DNA from: Rhizobacter sp. OV335
GTDB lineage: Bacteria > Pseudomonadota > Gammaproteobacteria > Burkholderiales > Burkholderiaceae_C
Assembly: GCF_900142965.1 (NCBI RefSeq)
Contig: NZ_FRCQ01000020.1
Location: 62,001 to 126,000 of the forward strand
DNA length: 64,000 nt
Direction of reading: 5' to 3'
Shown: one piece after another, positions 53,607 through 63,021 of the stretch
Layout of the letters: every line of letters starts with the position of its first letter
Position numbering within the stretch: the first letter of the stretch is position 1
Notes under the pieces: generated by a model
Told to the model about the DNA's origin: nothing
Database searches by the model: none
Seen by the model: the letters and a program-made list of their open reading frames with translations, nothing else
Made by a program: the position numbers and the translations under genes

Positions 53607-54809
53607 GTGCACTTCAAGGTTCGCTACTACGACCCCGGCCAAGCCGCCGTGCTGGAGCGGCTGGCGCAGGCCGATTCGCTGCAGGCCGTGCAGGCGCAGC
53701 TGGCGGGCGAGGGGCTGGTCTTCGTCGGCGCCGAGGTGCAGCCCGGTGCACCGGCGCGCGCGCCGCTGCTCGGCGGCGGCGCGGGGGCGTTCAACGTGGC
53801 GTGGTGGTGCCGCGAACTGCGCACGCTGCTGCAGGCCGGCATGACCGTCGTCGAGGCGCTCGAGACGCTGCAGGCGCAGTCGTCGCAGGGCGCGCGCGGC
53901 GACATCCAGTCCAACCTGCTGCGTGCGCTGCGCGAAGGGCGGCCGTTGTCGAAAGCGATGCAGGAGTCGCAGGCCTTCCCCCCGGTGCTGGTGGCGAGCG
54001 TGAAGGCCAGCGAGCGCACCAGCACGCTGGGCACCGCGCTGACCGATTTCCTGGTGCACGACGAGATGATGGGCGCGCTGCGCAAGCAGGTGGTCAGCGC
54101 CGCGATCTACCCGGCCGTCGTCGTGACGCTGGGCTTGCTGATCACGCTGTTCCTGCTGCTGTACGTGATCCCGCGCTTCTCGGGCATGTACGCCGATTTC
54201 CACGGCAACCTGAGTACCGCCACGCAGGTGCTGCTCGGCTTCAGCAAGGCGGTGTCGCAGCACACCGCCGAGGTGGCCGCGGGCCTGGTGGCGCTGGTGC
54301 TGGGCGGCGCGTGGTGGATCCGCTCGGGCGCCGCGATGCGCTTCGTCATCGCCGTGGGTTCGCGCATCGGCCCGCTGCAGCGCCAGTGGGATCACTTCCG
54401 GCTCGCCAAGCTGTACCAGTCGCTGGCGCTGATGTTCCGCGGCGGCTACACGCTCGATGAGGCGATGGCGATCTGCGAGACGCTGGGGCTCGGCGCGCGC
54501 ATGAGCGATGCGGTGGCGCACGCCCGCGTCGACCTGGCGCGCGGCAAGCGGGTGTCGGCAACGCTGTCGCAGGCCGGGCTCACCGACACGGTGGCCGAGC
54601 GGCTGCTGGCGGTGGGCGAGCGCACCGGCAGCTTCGACGTGGTGCTGCAGACCATCTCGCAGCGCCATGCCGCGGCCTTCACCACCTTCGTCGAGCGGGC
54701 CACGCGGCTGGTCGAGCCGGTGCTGCTGCTGCTGGTGGCGCTGCTGGTCGGCGGCATCGTCGTGATGATGTACATGCCGATCTTCGACATTGCCAATGGA
54801 GTGCGCTGA
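53607..54809 (+). CDS. gspF: Type II secretion inner-membrane platform protein GspF
   Basis: This 400-residue protein starts at GTG 53607 (HFKVRYYDPGQAAVLERLAQADS). It has the two repeated cytoplasmic GspF domains (WWCRELRTLLQAGMTVVEALETLQAQS and LAKLYQSLALMFRGGYTLDEAMAICE) and three membrane segments (about 167-190, 225-245, 370-395). It is the integral-membrane platform that couples the ATPase GspE to pilus growth. It lies 15 bp after gspG and 3 bp before gspE. Confidence 0.93.
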   Translation: MHFKVRYYDPGQAAVLERLAQADSLQAVQAQLAGEGLVFVGAEVQPGAPARAPLLGGGAGAFNVAWWCRELRTLLQAGMTVVEALETLQAQSSQGARGDIQSNLLRALREGRPLSKAMQESQAFPPVLVASVKASERTSTLGTALTDFLVHDEMMGALRKQVVSAAIYPAVVVTLGLLITLFLLLYVIPRFSGMYADFHGNLSTATQVLLGFSKAVSQHTAEVAAGLVALVLGGAWWIRSGAAMRFVIAVGSRIGPLQRQWDHFRLAKLYQSLALMFRGGYTLDEAMAICETLGLGARMSDAVAHARVDLARGKRVSATLSQAGLTDTVAERLLAVGERTGSFDVVLQTISQRHAAAFTTFVERATRLVEPVLLLLVALLVGGIVVMMYMPIFDIANGVR

Positions 54810-54812
54810 ACG

Positions 54813-56420
54813 ATGAGCAACGCGTTGCCCACCTTGATCGCCGACGCGCGTCGCCAGCACCGCGCCGGCGCCGGCAGCGTGCTCGACGTGCTGCTGCGCA
54901 CCGCGCCCGGCCCCGACCTGGAGCGCCGCTTGCGCGAGGAGGCCGGCGTCGAGGTGCTGGCCCGTGCCGCGGCCGCCACGCCGGACTGGTCGGCGCTGCC
55001 GATGGAGCAGGCGGCGCTCGCGCGCTGCGTGGTCGTCGCGGTCGCCGCGCCCGGCGGTCCGCAGCGCTGGCTCGCGATGGAAGACCCATGGGACGACGCG
55101 AAGCTGCGCCGCATCGGCGGCCGTGTCGGCGAGGCGCTGCCGCCGGCCGCGGCGAGTGCGCAGGCGATGCGCGTGTGGCTCGGCGAAGGCGAGGGCGCCT
55201 CGGCGCGTGAAGACGCGGCGGCGGCGAAGCCCACGGCCGTGGCCGACGGGCCGATCGTCGGCTTCGTCGACAGCGCAATCCGCGCCGGGTTCCAGACCGG
55301 CGCGAGCGACATCCATTTCGAATGCGACCGCGGCGGCGTGACGGTCAAGCACCGGCTCGACGGCGTGATGGCCCGCTTCGCGCGGCTCGACGGTGCGACG
55401 CAGGCCGAGGAGGTGATCTCGCGCATCAAGGTGCTGGCGCAACTCGACATCACCGAGCGCCGGCTGCCGCAGGACGGGCGCTTTCGCATCGACATCCAGG
55501 GCGGGCGGGTCGACCTGCGGGTCTCGATCATGCCGAGCGTGTTCGGCGAGGACGCCGTGCTGCGGCTGCTCGACAAGGCCCAGCTGCGCGAGACCGATGC
55601 GACGGTGTCGCTCGACCTGCTCGGCTTCGATGCGACCGGCGCGGCGCTGATCCGCGAGCTGTCGATGGCGCCGAGCGGGATGATGCTGGTCACCGGCCCC
55701 ACCGGCAGCGGCAAGACGACGACGGTGTACGCGGCGCTGTCCGAGATCAACACCGGGCTGGAGAAGATCATCACGATCGAGGACCCGGTCGAGTACGAGC
55801 TGGCCGGCGTGCTGCAGATCCCGGTCAACGAGCGCAAGGGGCTGACCTTCGCGAAGGGGCTGCGCTCGATCCTGCGCCACGACCCGGATCGCATCCTGGT
55901 CGGCGAGATCCGCGATGCCGAGACGGCCGAGATCGCGGTGCAGTCGGCGCTGACCGGCCACTCGGTGTTCACGACGGTGCATGCGAACAGCCTGACCGAC
56001 ATCATCGGCCGCTTCCGGCACTTCGGGCTCGACATGTTCGGCTTCATGTCGTCGCTGAACGGCGTCGTCGTGCAGCGGCTGATGCGCCGGCTGTGCCCGG
56101 CATGCGCCGGCGAGCGCGACGCGACTGCGCGCGAGGCGCAATGGCTGGGCGTGGTCGCGGAGCACGGCGTGCGCGTGCCGCTGGCCGTCGGCTGCCCGCT
56201 GTGCCATGGCTCGGGCTACAAGGGGCGCTTCGTGATCTCGGAGGTGCACGTGATCGACGATGCGTTCCGCGACCACGTGACCGAAGGGTCGCCGCTGTCG
56301 GTGCTGAAGCGCCATGCCTATGCGGGCGGCACGCTGACGCTGGACCAGCAGTCGGTGCGCCGGGTGCTGCAGCGCGAGACCACGATCGAGGAGGTGCGGC
56401 GTGTCGTCGGTGCCATCTGA
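54813..56420 (+). CDS. gspE: Type II secretion ATPase GspE
   Basis: This 535-residue ATPase has Walker A TGPTGSGKTTTVYAAL, the Asp box ITIEDPVEYEL, Walker B LVGEIRDAETAEIAVQSALTGHSVFTTVHAN and a C-terminal tetracysteine zinc motif (CPACAG ... CPLCHGSGYKGR). The N1E domain is short and divergent (Ala-rich). It powers pseudopilus assembly. Its 3' end overlaps the next gene by 20 bp. Identification as secretion/pilus ATPase is certain; GspE rather than PilB is based on operon context. Confidence 0.93.
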   Translation: MSNALPTLIADARRQHRAGAGSVLDVLLRTAPGPDLERRLREEAGVEVLARAAAATPDWSALPMEQAALARCVVVAVAAPGGPQRWLAMEDPWDDAKLRRIGGRVGEALPPAAASAQAMRVWLGEGEGASAREDAAAAKPTAVADGPIVGFVDSAIRAGFQTGASDIHFECDRGGVTVKHRLDGVMARFARLDGATQAEEVISRIKVLAQLDITERRLPQDGRFRIDIQGGRVDLRVSIMPSVFGEDAVLRLLDKAQLRETDATVSLDLLGFDATGAALIRELSMAPSGMMLVTGPTGSGKTTTVYAALSEINTGLEKIITIEDPVEYELAGVLQIPVNERKGLTFAKGLRSILRHDPDRILVGEIRDAETAEIAVQSALTGHSVFTTVHANSLTDIIGRFRHFGLDMFGFMSSLNGVVVQRLMRRLCPACAGERDATAREAQWLGVVAEHGVRVPLAVGCPLCHGSGYKGRFVISEVHVIDDAFRDHVTEGSPLSVLKRHAYAGGTLTLDQQSVRRVLQRETTIEEVRRVVGAI

Positions 56421-57102
56421 AGGGGCGCAGGCCTATGTGGGGCAGCGCTGCGTGGCCTGGCGCGTCGACGGGCAGCCGTGGCAGTGGCAGCAGGCCGATG
56501 GGCTGGAGGCCGGCGTCGCGGCCCTGGCGGCGGCGTTGAAGGCCGACCCGGCGGTGCGCAAGCCGCGCGTGGCCTTGTGGCTCGCCGGCGCTCTGGCGCG
56601 GCCGTTCATCGTGCCGCCGGTGCCGGGTTTGCGCAGCTGGACCGAAGCCCGGCGCCTGGCCGCGGCGCTGGCGCCCGACGAGACCGGCCTGGGCGGGCCC
56701 TGCGAGGTGTGGATGGATGCCGCCCCGCCCGGACAGGCGGTGCTGGGCGTCGCGATCGAGACCGCGGCGCGCGAGACCATCGAGCGCGTGCTGGCGGCCG
56801 AGGGCGTGCGAGCGACCGCCATGCGGCCCTGGTGGACCGCCGCGATCGCGCGGGCGCTGGACGAGCGCGCGGCACTGTCGCGCATCGTCGTCGCCGAACC
56901 GGAGAGCCTCGTGGTGCTGGCCGGCCGCGACGCGGTGTTCAGCGCGGCGGCCACCTGCGCGCCGCTGCCGTCGCCCGAGCGCGCGGCCGCCTGGCTGCAG
57001 CGCACCGTGCTGAGCCTCGGGCTTGCGGAGGGCGACGGCCTGCGGGTGGCCTTGTCGTCCGGCGCCGGATTGACGGACGCCGTGATGGAGCCGTGGGCAT
57101 GA
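56401..57102 (+). CDS. PilM/GspL-like cytoplasmic assembly protein
   Basis: This 233-residue protein starts at GTG 56401 inside gspE. It has an Ala-rich alpha/beta composition (AYVGQRCVAWRVDGQPWQW, ARPFIVPPVPGLRSWTEARRLAAAL, LGVAIETAARETIERVLAAEGVRATAMRPWW). The order of elements resembles the actin-like fold of PilM/GspL shortened by loss of subdomains. No membrane segment is visible. Its 3' end overlaps the PilN-like gene by 4 bp. Role as the cytoplasmic ring of the secretion platform is inferred from gene order. Confidence 0.6.
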   Translation: MSSVPSEGAQAYVGQRCVAWRVDGQPWQWQQADGLEAGVAALAAALKADPAVRKPRVALWLAGALARPFIVPPVPGLRSWTEARRLAAALAPDETGLGGPCEVWMDAAPPGQAVLGVAIETAARETIERVLAAEGVRATAMRPWWTAAIARALDERAALSRIVVAEPESLVVLAGRDAVFSAAATCAPLPSPERAAAWLQRTVLSLGLAEGDGLRVALSSGAGLTDAVMEPWA

Positions 57103-57635
57103 AGCGGATCGAGGTCGACTTCGTTCGCCGCCCGCCGCCCGGGCGCGGATGGTGGGGCGTGACGCTGCTGCTGCTGTGCGCCGCGGTGGCGTTGGCGGCA
57201 TGGGGCTGGACGCTGCGGGCGGATGCCGCCGGGGTGCGTGCGCAGATGCAGGAGTGGAATGCGCGCGCCGACGCGCTGGTGCACCAGGCCTCGCGCCGTG
57301 GCACGGTGACGGCCCAGCCGCCGCCCGTGTATGCCGCCGATGCGCACGCGGCGCTGCGGCTGCAGCGCGTGCCCATCGACGCGGCCCTGGCATCGCTCGA
57401 ATCGGTGGCGACGGTCGGCGTGCTCCCGGTGTCGGTGGACATCAGCAGTGCCGATGCCACGGTGCGGGTGCAGGTCGAGTTCTCGACCTACGAGGCGCTG
57501 CTGAAGTACCTGGAAGACCTCAACGCCGGGGAACCGAGCGAGCGCTGGATCCTGGCGACGGCGCAAGGGACGGCGCAGGGTGCGAGTGGGCGGCCGATCG
57601 CGTTGATCGTGTCGCGGTGGCGCGGCCGGGAGTGA
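57099..57635 (+). CDS. PilN-like inner-membrane assembly protein
   Basis: This 178-residue protein has a short basic N-terminus ending in a Pro-rich stretch (KRIEVDFVRRPPPGRG), one membrane segment (about 18-38), a coiled linker and a periplasmic ferredoxin-like domain (about 95-175, LRLQRVPIDAALASLESVATVGVLPVSVDI, VEFSTYEALLKYLEDLN). That layout is PilN. With the PilM-, PilO- and PilP-like proteins it would make the alignment complex. It is last in the operon; REP-like repeats follow. Confidence 0.65.
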   Translation: MKRIEVDFVRRPPPGRGWWGVTLLLLCAAVALAAWGWTLRADAAGVRAQMQEWNARADALVHQASRRGTVTAQPPPVYAADAHAALRLQRVPIDAALASLESVATVGVLPVSVDISSADATVRVQVEFSTYEALLKYLEDLNAGEPSERWILATAQGTAQGASGRPIALIVSRWRGRE

Positions 57636-57668
57636 CCGGCGGCCTCGCTGCGCCTGCTTCTCAAGAAG

Positions 57669-57891
57669 CAACCCGTTCACCCTGAGCAGGGCCTTCGACA
57701 AGCGCTCAAGAAACAGCACACTCCCGTTCGCCCTGAGCCTGTCGAAGGGCCCGATCATCCTGAGCTTGTCGAAGGACCTGAGCAGCGACCGAGCTTGTCG
57801 AGGGCGCGTCCGCCGAAGGGTTGCGTCCGAAGCGGGGCAGGCCTTCGACAAGCTCAGCCCGACCCTTCGACAAGCTCAGGGCGAACGGTGC
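57669..57891. repeat. Cluster of REP-like palindromic units
   Basis: At least six copies of a CCTTCGACAAGCTCAGGGCGAACGG-type unit are packed in both orientations. Examples are TTCACCCTGAGCAGGGCC (57676), CCGTTCGCCCTGAGCC with TGTCGAAGGG (57724-57749), TCCTGAGCTTGTCGAAGGA (57758), and two head-to-tail copies ending GGGCGAACGG (57842-57889). It separates the convergent secretion operon and receptor gene and could act as a bidirectional terminator. The same unit is found at 20083-20178. Confidence 0.8.
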
Positions 57892-57899
57892 TTCTTTGC

Positions 57900-60029
57900 T
57901 CAGAACTGGTAGCGGCCCGAGACGCCTGCCATCCAATTGCGTCCCGGTGCCGGCTCGAAGTAGCGGGCATTGCCTTCATTGACGATCACCGAGCCCGCGT
58001 AGCGACGATCGAACAGGTTGTCGCCGCGCACGAAGGTGTCGAGCCGCCAGGCGCCGATCAGCAGCACATGCCCGACGCTCGCGCCGACGGTGGCTTGTCC
58101 GCCGGCGGCATCCGAGTTCAGGTCGTTGACGAACACCTTGCTGAGCGCGCGCACCTCGACGCCGGCGCGCCAGCCCAGCGGCGGCGCCCACGCGAGGCTC
58201 GCCTGCAGGCTGCTGCGCGCGATGCCCGGAATGCGTTGGCCCGACGCGATCTCGACGTTCGGCGTCGCGCAGGGCGTCGCGGTGCAGGTCATGAAGGCGT
58301 CGCGGTAGCGCGCATCGAGCCAGGTGGCTGCGGCCTGCGCCTTCCACGGCTCGGGCAGCGCTGCGACGGCGCTGAGTTCCAGCCCGGTGCGCCGCGTGCT
58401 GCCCGCGTTCTGGAAGGTCGACCGCCCACCGGTGTTCGTCAGCGTGACGATCTCGTCCGACGTGCGAGTCTGGAACGCCGCCGCATTGAACTCGCCGATG
58501 CCGTCGAGCCGTGTCTTCACGCCGAGCTCCAGGCTGCGGCTCGTTGCCGGCTGCAGCGTGAAGTTCAGTCCCGTCGCGCCATTCGGCCGGTAGCCCAGCT
58601 CGTTCAGCGTCGGCGTCTCGAAGCCCTTGCCGGCCGTCGCATACAGGTGCAGCGACGGGCTGGCCGCCCACAGCACGCCCAGCACCGGCAGTGTCGCGCT
58701 GTAGTCGGCGCGTCCGCTGTCGTCGGGGTTGGCACCCACGATGTAGTTGTCGTGCGACTCGAAACGCACCCGGCTGTGCCGCACACCGGCGTTCAGTGTC
58801 CAGTCGGTGGCAGGCTGCCATGAGGCCTGCAGGTATGGATCGAGGTTGTTCGCGAAGTTGGTCTCGTCGCGCCGCAAGCTGCCGCGCTCGCCGCGCTGCG
58901 GCGTGGCCGGGGCGCCGGTGAAATCGAGATACCCCTGGCGCAACTCGCGCAACCGGTCGTAGGCCACGCCGCCGATCAGCGTCAGCGGCCGGTCGGCGAT
59001 GGCGGTCTTCGTGGTCCAGCGCCAGTCGGTGCCGCTGTAGTCGCGCCGCAGGTCGATCACGCCGCCGGGGTGCAGCGGGTTGGCCTGCGTCGCCACCGGG
59101 ATCGACTGGAACTGCTCGGTGCGCCGGTGCCCGCCGTACACCATCACGCGCAGCGCGTTGCCGGGCGACAGGCGCCGGTCGAGCACGATGCCCGCCTGCG
59201 TCTGCGACACCGTCTTGCGGGTGTCGAAATCGGTCGCCACCGCATCGGCGCTGCGCGGATTGGCATCGAACGCGGCCCGCGTCAGGCCGAGCGGGTCCTG
59301 CGCGAACGGCAGCGCGACGCTGTTCAGCACGACGCTCCAGCGCGTGTCCTCGTCCGCGCGCCACACCAGCTTCGCGTTGCCCAGGTCGCGGCGCGCGGCG
59401 CTGTGGTCGCGGTAGCCGTCGGTCTCGAAATGGCTCGCGCTCAGCAGGTAGCTCAAGCGGCCTTCGGATCCCGACAGCTTGCTGCTGGTGCGCCACGCGC
59501 CATCGCTGCCGGCGGCCACGCCGAAGCTCAGCGCCGGCCGGCCTTCGCCCTCTTCGGTGAAGATCTGCAGCACGCCGCCCGACGAGTTGCCGTACAGCGC
59601 CGAGAACGGCCCGCGCAGCACCTCGATGCGCTCGACCGAGTTCAGGTCGACGTTGCTGATCTGGCCTTGCCCGTCGGGCAGCGTCGCCGGGACGCCGTCG
59701 ACGTACAAGCGCACGCCGCGGATCCCGAAGGTCGACCGCGCGCCGAAACCGCGCACCGAGATCTGCACGTCCTGCGCGTAGTTCTGGCGGTCGCGCGCCT
59801 GCAGGCCCGGCACGCCGGCGAGGCCGTCGGAGAGGTTGACTTGCAGCCGGCCGTCGCGCAGCCGGTCGCCGTCGACCACGTCGATCGAGGCAGGCACGTC
59901 GAAGCGCGGCGTCTCGGTGCGGGTGGCCGTCACGGTGACGGTGGGCAGCACCTGCTGCGCGAGCGCCGGTGGGGACAGCGCGGCCAGCACGGCCAGCGTC
60001 AGCGCAGAAAAGGGGATTCGGTGATTCAT
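57900..60029 (-). CDS. TonB-dependent outer-membrane receptor
   Basis: This 709-residue receptor has a signal peptide (residues 1-25, ALSPPALA-QQ) and a TonB-box-like start (VLPTVTVTATR). The plug domain (about 40-155: SDGLAGVPGLQARDRQNYAQDVQISVRGFGARSTFGIRGVRLYVDGVPATLPDGQGQ) and a 22-strand barrel end in the terminal Phe (SGRYQF). Repeats such as RIEVLRGPFSALYGNSSGGV are typical of siderophore/vitamin receptors. The ATG at 60029 is chosen over GTG at 60035. Substrate unknown; no iron-uptake genes adjoin. Confidence 0.92.
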   Translation of the reverse strand: MNHRIPFSALTLAVLAALSPPALAQQVLPTVTVTATRTETPRFDVPASIDVVDGDRLRDGRLQVNLSDGLAGVPGLQARDRQNYAQDVQISVRGFGARSTFGIRGVRLYVDGVPATLPDGQGQISNVDLNSVERIEVLRGPFSALYGNSSGGVLQIFTEEGEGRPALSFGVAAGSDGAWRTSSKLSGSEGRLSYLLSASHFETDGYRDHSAARRDLGNAKLVWRADEDTRWSVVLNSVALPFAQDPLGLTRAAFDANPRSADAVATDFDTRKTVSQTQAGIVLDRRLSPGNALRVMVYGGHRRTEQFQSIPVATQANPLHPGGVIDLRRDYSGTDWRWTTKTAIADRPLTLIGGVAYDRLRELRQGYLDFTGAPATPQRGERGSLRRDETNFANNLDPYLQASWQPATDWTLNAGVRHSRVRFESHDNYIVGANPDDSGRADYSATLPVLGVLWAASPSLHLYATAGKGFETPTLNELGYRPNGATGLNFTLQPATSRSLELGVKTRLDGIGEFNAAAFQTRTSDEIVTLTNTGGRSTFQNAGSTRRTGLELSAVAALPEPWKAQAAATWLDARYRDAFMTCTATPCATPNVEIASGQRIPGIARSSLQASLAWAPPLGWRAGVEVRALSKVFVNDLNSDAAGGQATVGASVGHVLLIGAWRLDTFVRGDNLFDRRYAGSVIVNEGNARYFEPAPGRNWMAGVSGRYQF

Positions 60030-60069
60030 GCTCACACGCTCGGCAATCGATGTGCCGACATCGTATGGC

Positions 60070-61239
<1,170 letters not shown>

Positions 61240-61248
61240 GGCTCAGGC

Positions 61249-62172
61249 TCAGTTTCCGAGCCGGCGGCGCAGGTCCTGCCAGAACCCACCCTTGCCCTGC
61301 TTGCCGGCCTTGGCCGGTTTCGGGGTCGCGACGAAGCGGTGCTGGATGGTGATGCGTTCGCCCGGTGCGACCTGAACCTCGGTACTGTACGGCGGGAAAC
61401 CGGCCGCGGTCAGTTCCAGCGTGTGCGGGCCGCTCGCGAGTTCGATCTGCGCCAGCGGCGGCGTGCTGCCCTTGTGCTCGCCGTCGACCGACACCTCGGC
61501 CTGCGGCTTCACGTCGAACACGATCACCGCGCCCTGGGTGGCCTCGCGCCACTCGTCCAGCCCCCAACGCACCGCGATGCCGCCGCCGATCAGCAGCGCG
61601 CTGCCGACGATGCCGGCCAGCAGCAGCCGGCGCTGGTACTGCAGGCTCGCCTGCGGGTTGATCGCGAACAGCTCGTGCGTGCGCACCTGGTCGTCGATCG
61701 AGGTGCCGGCCAGCTCGAGCCGGCGCGCGGCGCCCGGCGAGTTCACGTCGAGCGCGTCGCGGAAGCTGCGGGTGGCCAGCATGCGGCCGGGCTTCGCGAA
61801 GGTGGCGATGGCCGCCGCGGTGCTCAGGCCGTCGCCCATCAGCGCCGGGCCGCCCTGGGCGTCGGTCACCAGTTTGACGGCGCCGTGGTTCAGGCCGACC
61901 ACGCAGCGCCGGCTGCGGCTCTTGCGCGCGAGGCGCTGCGCGACGTCGAAGGCCACCAGCGGATCGGCGGTGATCACGATCGCGATGCCGTCGCGGGCGT
62001 CGAGCACGACGCGCTCGCTGGCAGGAACTGAGTCCAAGGCCGCCGCGGCGCGCGCTTCCAGCCGGGCCTTCAGCGTGGCCTGTTCGGCCACCGACGAACT
62101 GCCGAACTCCCGGATGCGGGCGAACACGACGCTCGCAGGCTTCGCGGTCGGGACTCGGTTTTCTTCGGGCAT
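61249..62172 (-). CDS. Membrane protein with degenerate class III cyclase-like domain and PEGA domain
   Basis: This 307-residue protein starts at ATG 62172. Residues about 12-170 follow the outline of a class III nucleotide cyclase (VVFARIREF, VVGLNHGAVKLVTDAQGGPALMGDGLSTAAAIATFAKPGRMLAT). The metal-binding Asp in FxDI is replaced by Arg (FARI), and the usual second Asp is not in its normal context, so catalysis is unlikely. One membrane segment lies at about 184-204. A PEGA domain is at about 214-281 (VIVFDVKPQAEVSVDGEHKGSTPP), outside the membrane. It is upstream of and co-transcribed with the kinase gene, so it may be its sensor or partner. Confidence 0.72.
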   Translation of the reverse strand: MPEENRVPTAKPASVVFARIREFGSSSVAEQATLKARLEARAAAALDSVPASERVVLDARDGIAIVITADPLVAFDVAQRLARKSRSRRCVVGLNHGAVKLVTDAQGGPALMGDGLSTAAAIATFAKPGRMLATRSFRDALDVNSPGAARRLELAGTSIDDQVRTHELFAINPQASLQYQRRLLLAGIVGSALLIGGGIAVRWGLDEWREATQGAVIVFDVKPQAEVSVDGEHKGSTPPLAQIELASGPHTLELTAAGFPPYSTEVQVAPGERITIQHRFVATPKPAKAGKQGKGGFWQDLRRRLGN

Positions 62173-62292
62173 CGGGGGGCAAGCGTTTGGATCGGCAATG
62201 GGAGACGCGATTGGAAACGCATTTGAGCCTACCACCGCCCCTCTCCCGGTGGCGGGATGCAACCGGTTGTGCCATACGTCACGCCGATGGCC

Positions 62293-63021
62293 TCAAGGCT
62301 CGACGAGCACCTGCACCATCGCGCTGTTGAACCGGGAGATGCCGTACTCGATCGGCCGGCCCGCCGCGTCGACATAAACGCTCTCGACGTAGAGGATCGG
62401 CGTCGCCGTCGGCTGCTTCAACTGGCGCGCCACCGCCCTTTCCGGCAGCTTCGCGGTCACGCGGCCGAGGCGCCGCTCAAAGGTCTCGACGCCCAGCCGC
62501 GCCAGCGCCAGGTGCGTCTTGCCGAGTTCGCGGTAAACCTGCGCGATGCCGGCGAAGCGCGGCAGCGGGAAATACTGCGTGCAGACGCCGACCACCTTGT
62601 CGTCGACCACGTCCAGCGAATCGACCTGCACCACGCGGCTGCCGGCCGGCAGCTCCAGCAGCGCCAGCACCTCGGGCTCGGGCACCCGCTCGGCGTCGTG
62701 CGTCAACCGGCTCGCGCCGACCCGCCGCGCCTTCGCGAGGCTGTGCGCGAAGCGGCTGCGGCGGCCGAGCGCGTAGTCGATCGCTTCTTCGCGCACGAAG
62801 GTGCCGCGGCCGTGCAGCACCTCGACCAGCCCGCGCTCGGCCAGCGCCTTCACGGCCTGGCGCACGGTGTGGCGGTTGACGCCGAAGCGGCCGGCCAGCT
62901 CCAGCTCATTGGCCAAGCGGCCGGTCACGCGGCCGCCGAGGATGTCGTCGGCGAGCGCCTTCTCGATCTGCAGCCAGATCGAGACGCCTGGGGTGCGGGT
63001 CAGCGGCATCACGGCGCTCAT
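62293..63021 (-). CDS. phnF: GntR/HutC-family regulator, PhnF-like
   Basis: This 242-residue regulator has an N-terminal winged helix (about 10-75: WLQIEKALADDILGG, FGVNRHTVRQAVKALAERGLVEVLHGRGTFV) and a UTRA ligand domain (about 95-235). Segments such as NRHTVR and DYALGRRSRFAHSL match PhnF of E. coli, a repressor of phosphonate genes. The start overlaps the stop of the FAD oxidoreductase gene (ATGA at 63018-63021), so it probably belongs to a phosphonate catabolic operon that continues outside the window. Confidence 0.8.
   Translation of the reverse strand: MSAVMPLTRTPGVSIWLQIEKALADDILGGRVTGRLANELELAGRFGVNRHTVRQAVKALAERGLVEVLHGRGTFVREEAIDYALGRRSRFAHSLAKARRVGASRLTHDAERVPEPEVLALLELPAGSRVVQVDSLDVVDDKVVGVCTQYFPLPRFAGIAQVYRELGKTHLALARLGVETFERRLGRVTAKLPERAVARQLKQPTATPILYVESVYVDAAGRPIEYGISRFNSAMVQVLVEP

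Noticed and set aside
52971-56315. 1114-codon open frame on minus across gspG, gspF and gspE
   Set aside because: It is the antisense shadow of three well-identified genes; its text is His/Arg/Gln-rich and lacks motifs.
48349-57635. Type IV pilus operon
   Set aside because: GspG has the secretion-type calcium-site ending, there is no PilT, PilA or PilY-like gene, and the pilins are GspG-like; pilus-like assembly proteins alone do not make it a type IV pilus.
57669-57891. CRISPR array
   Set aside because: The repeated units are palindromic, alternate in orientation and have irregular spacing, which fits REP elements rather than CRISPR repeats.
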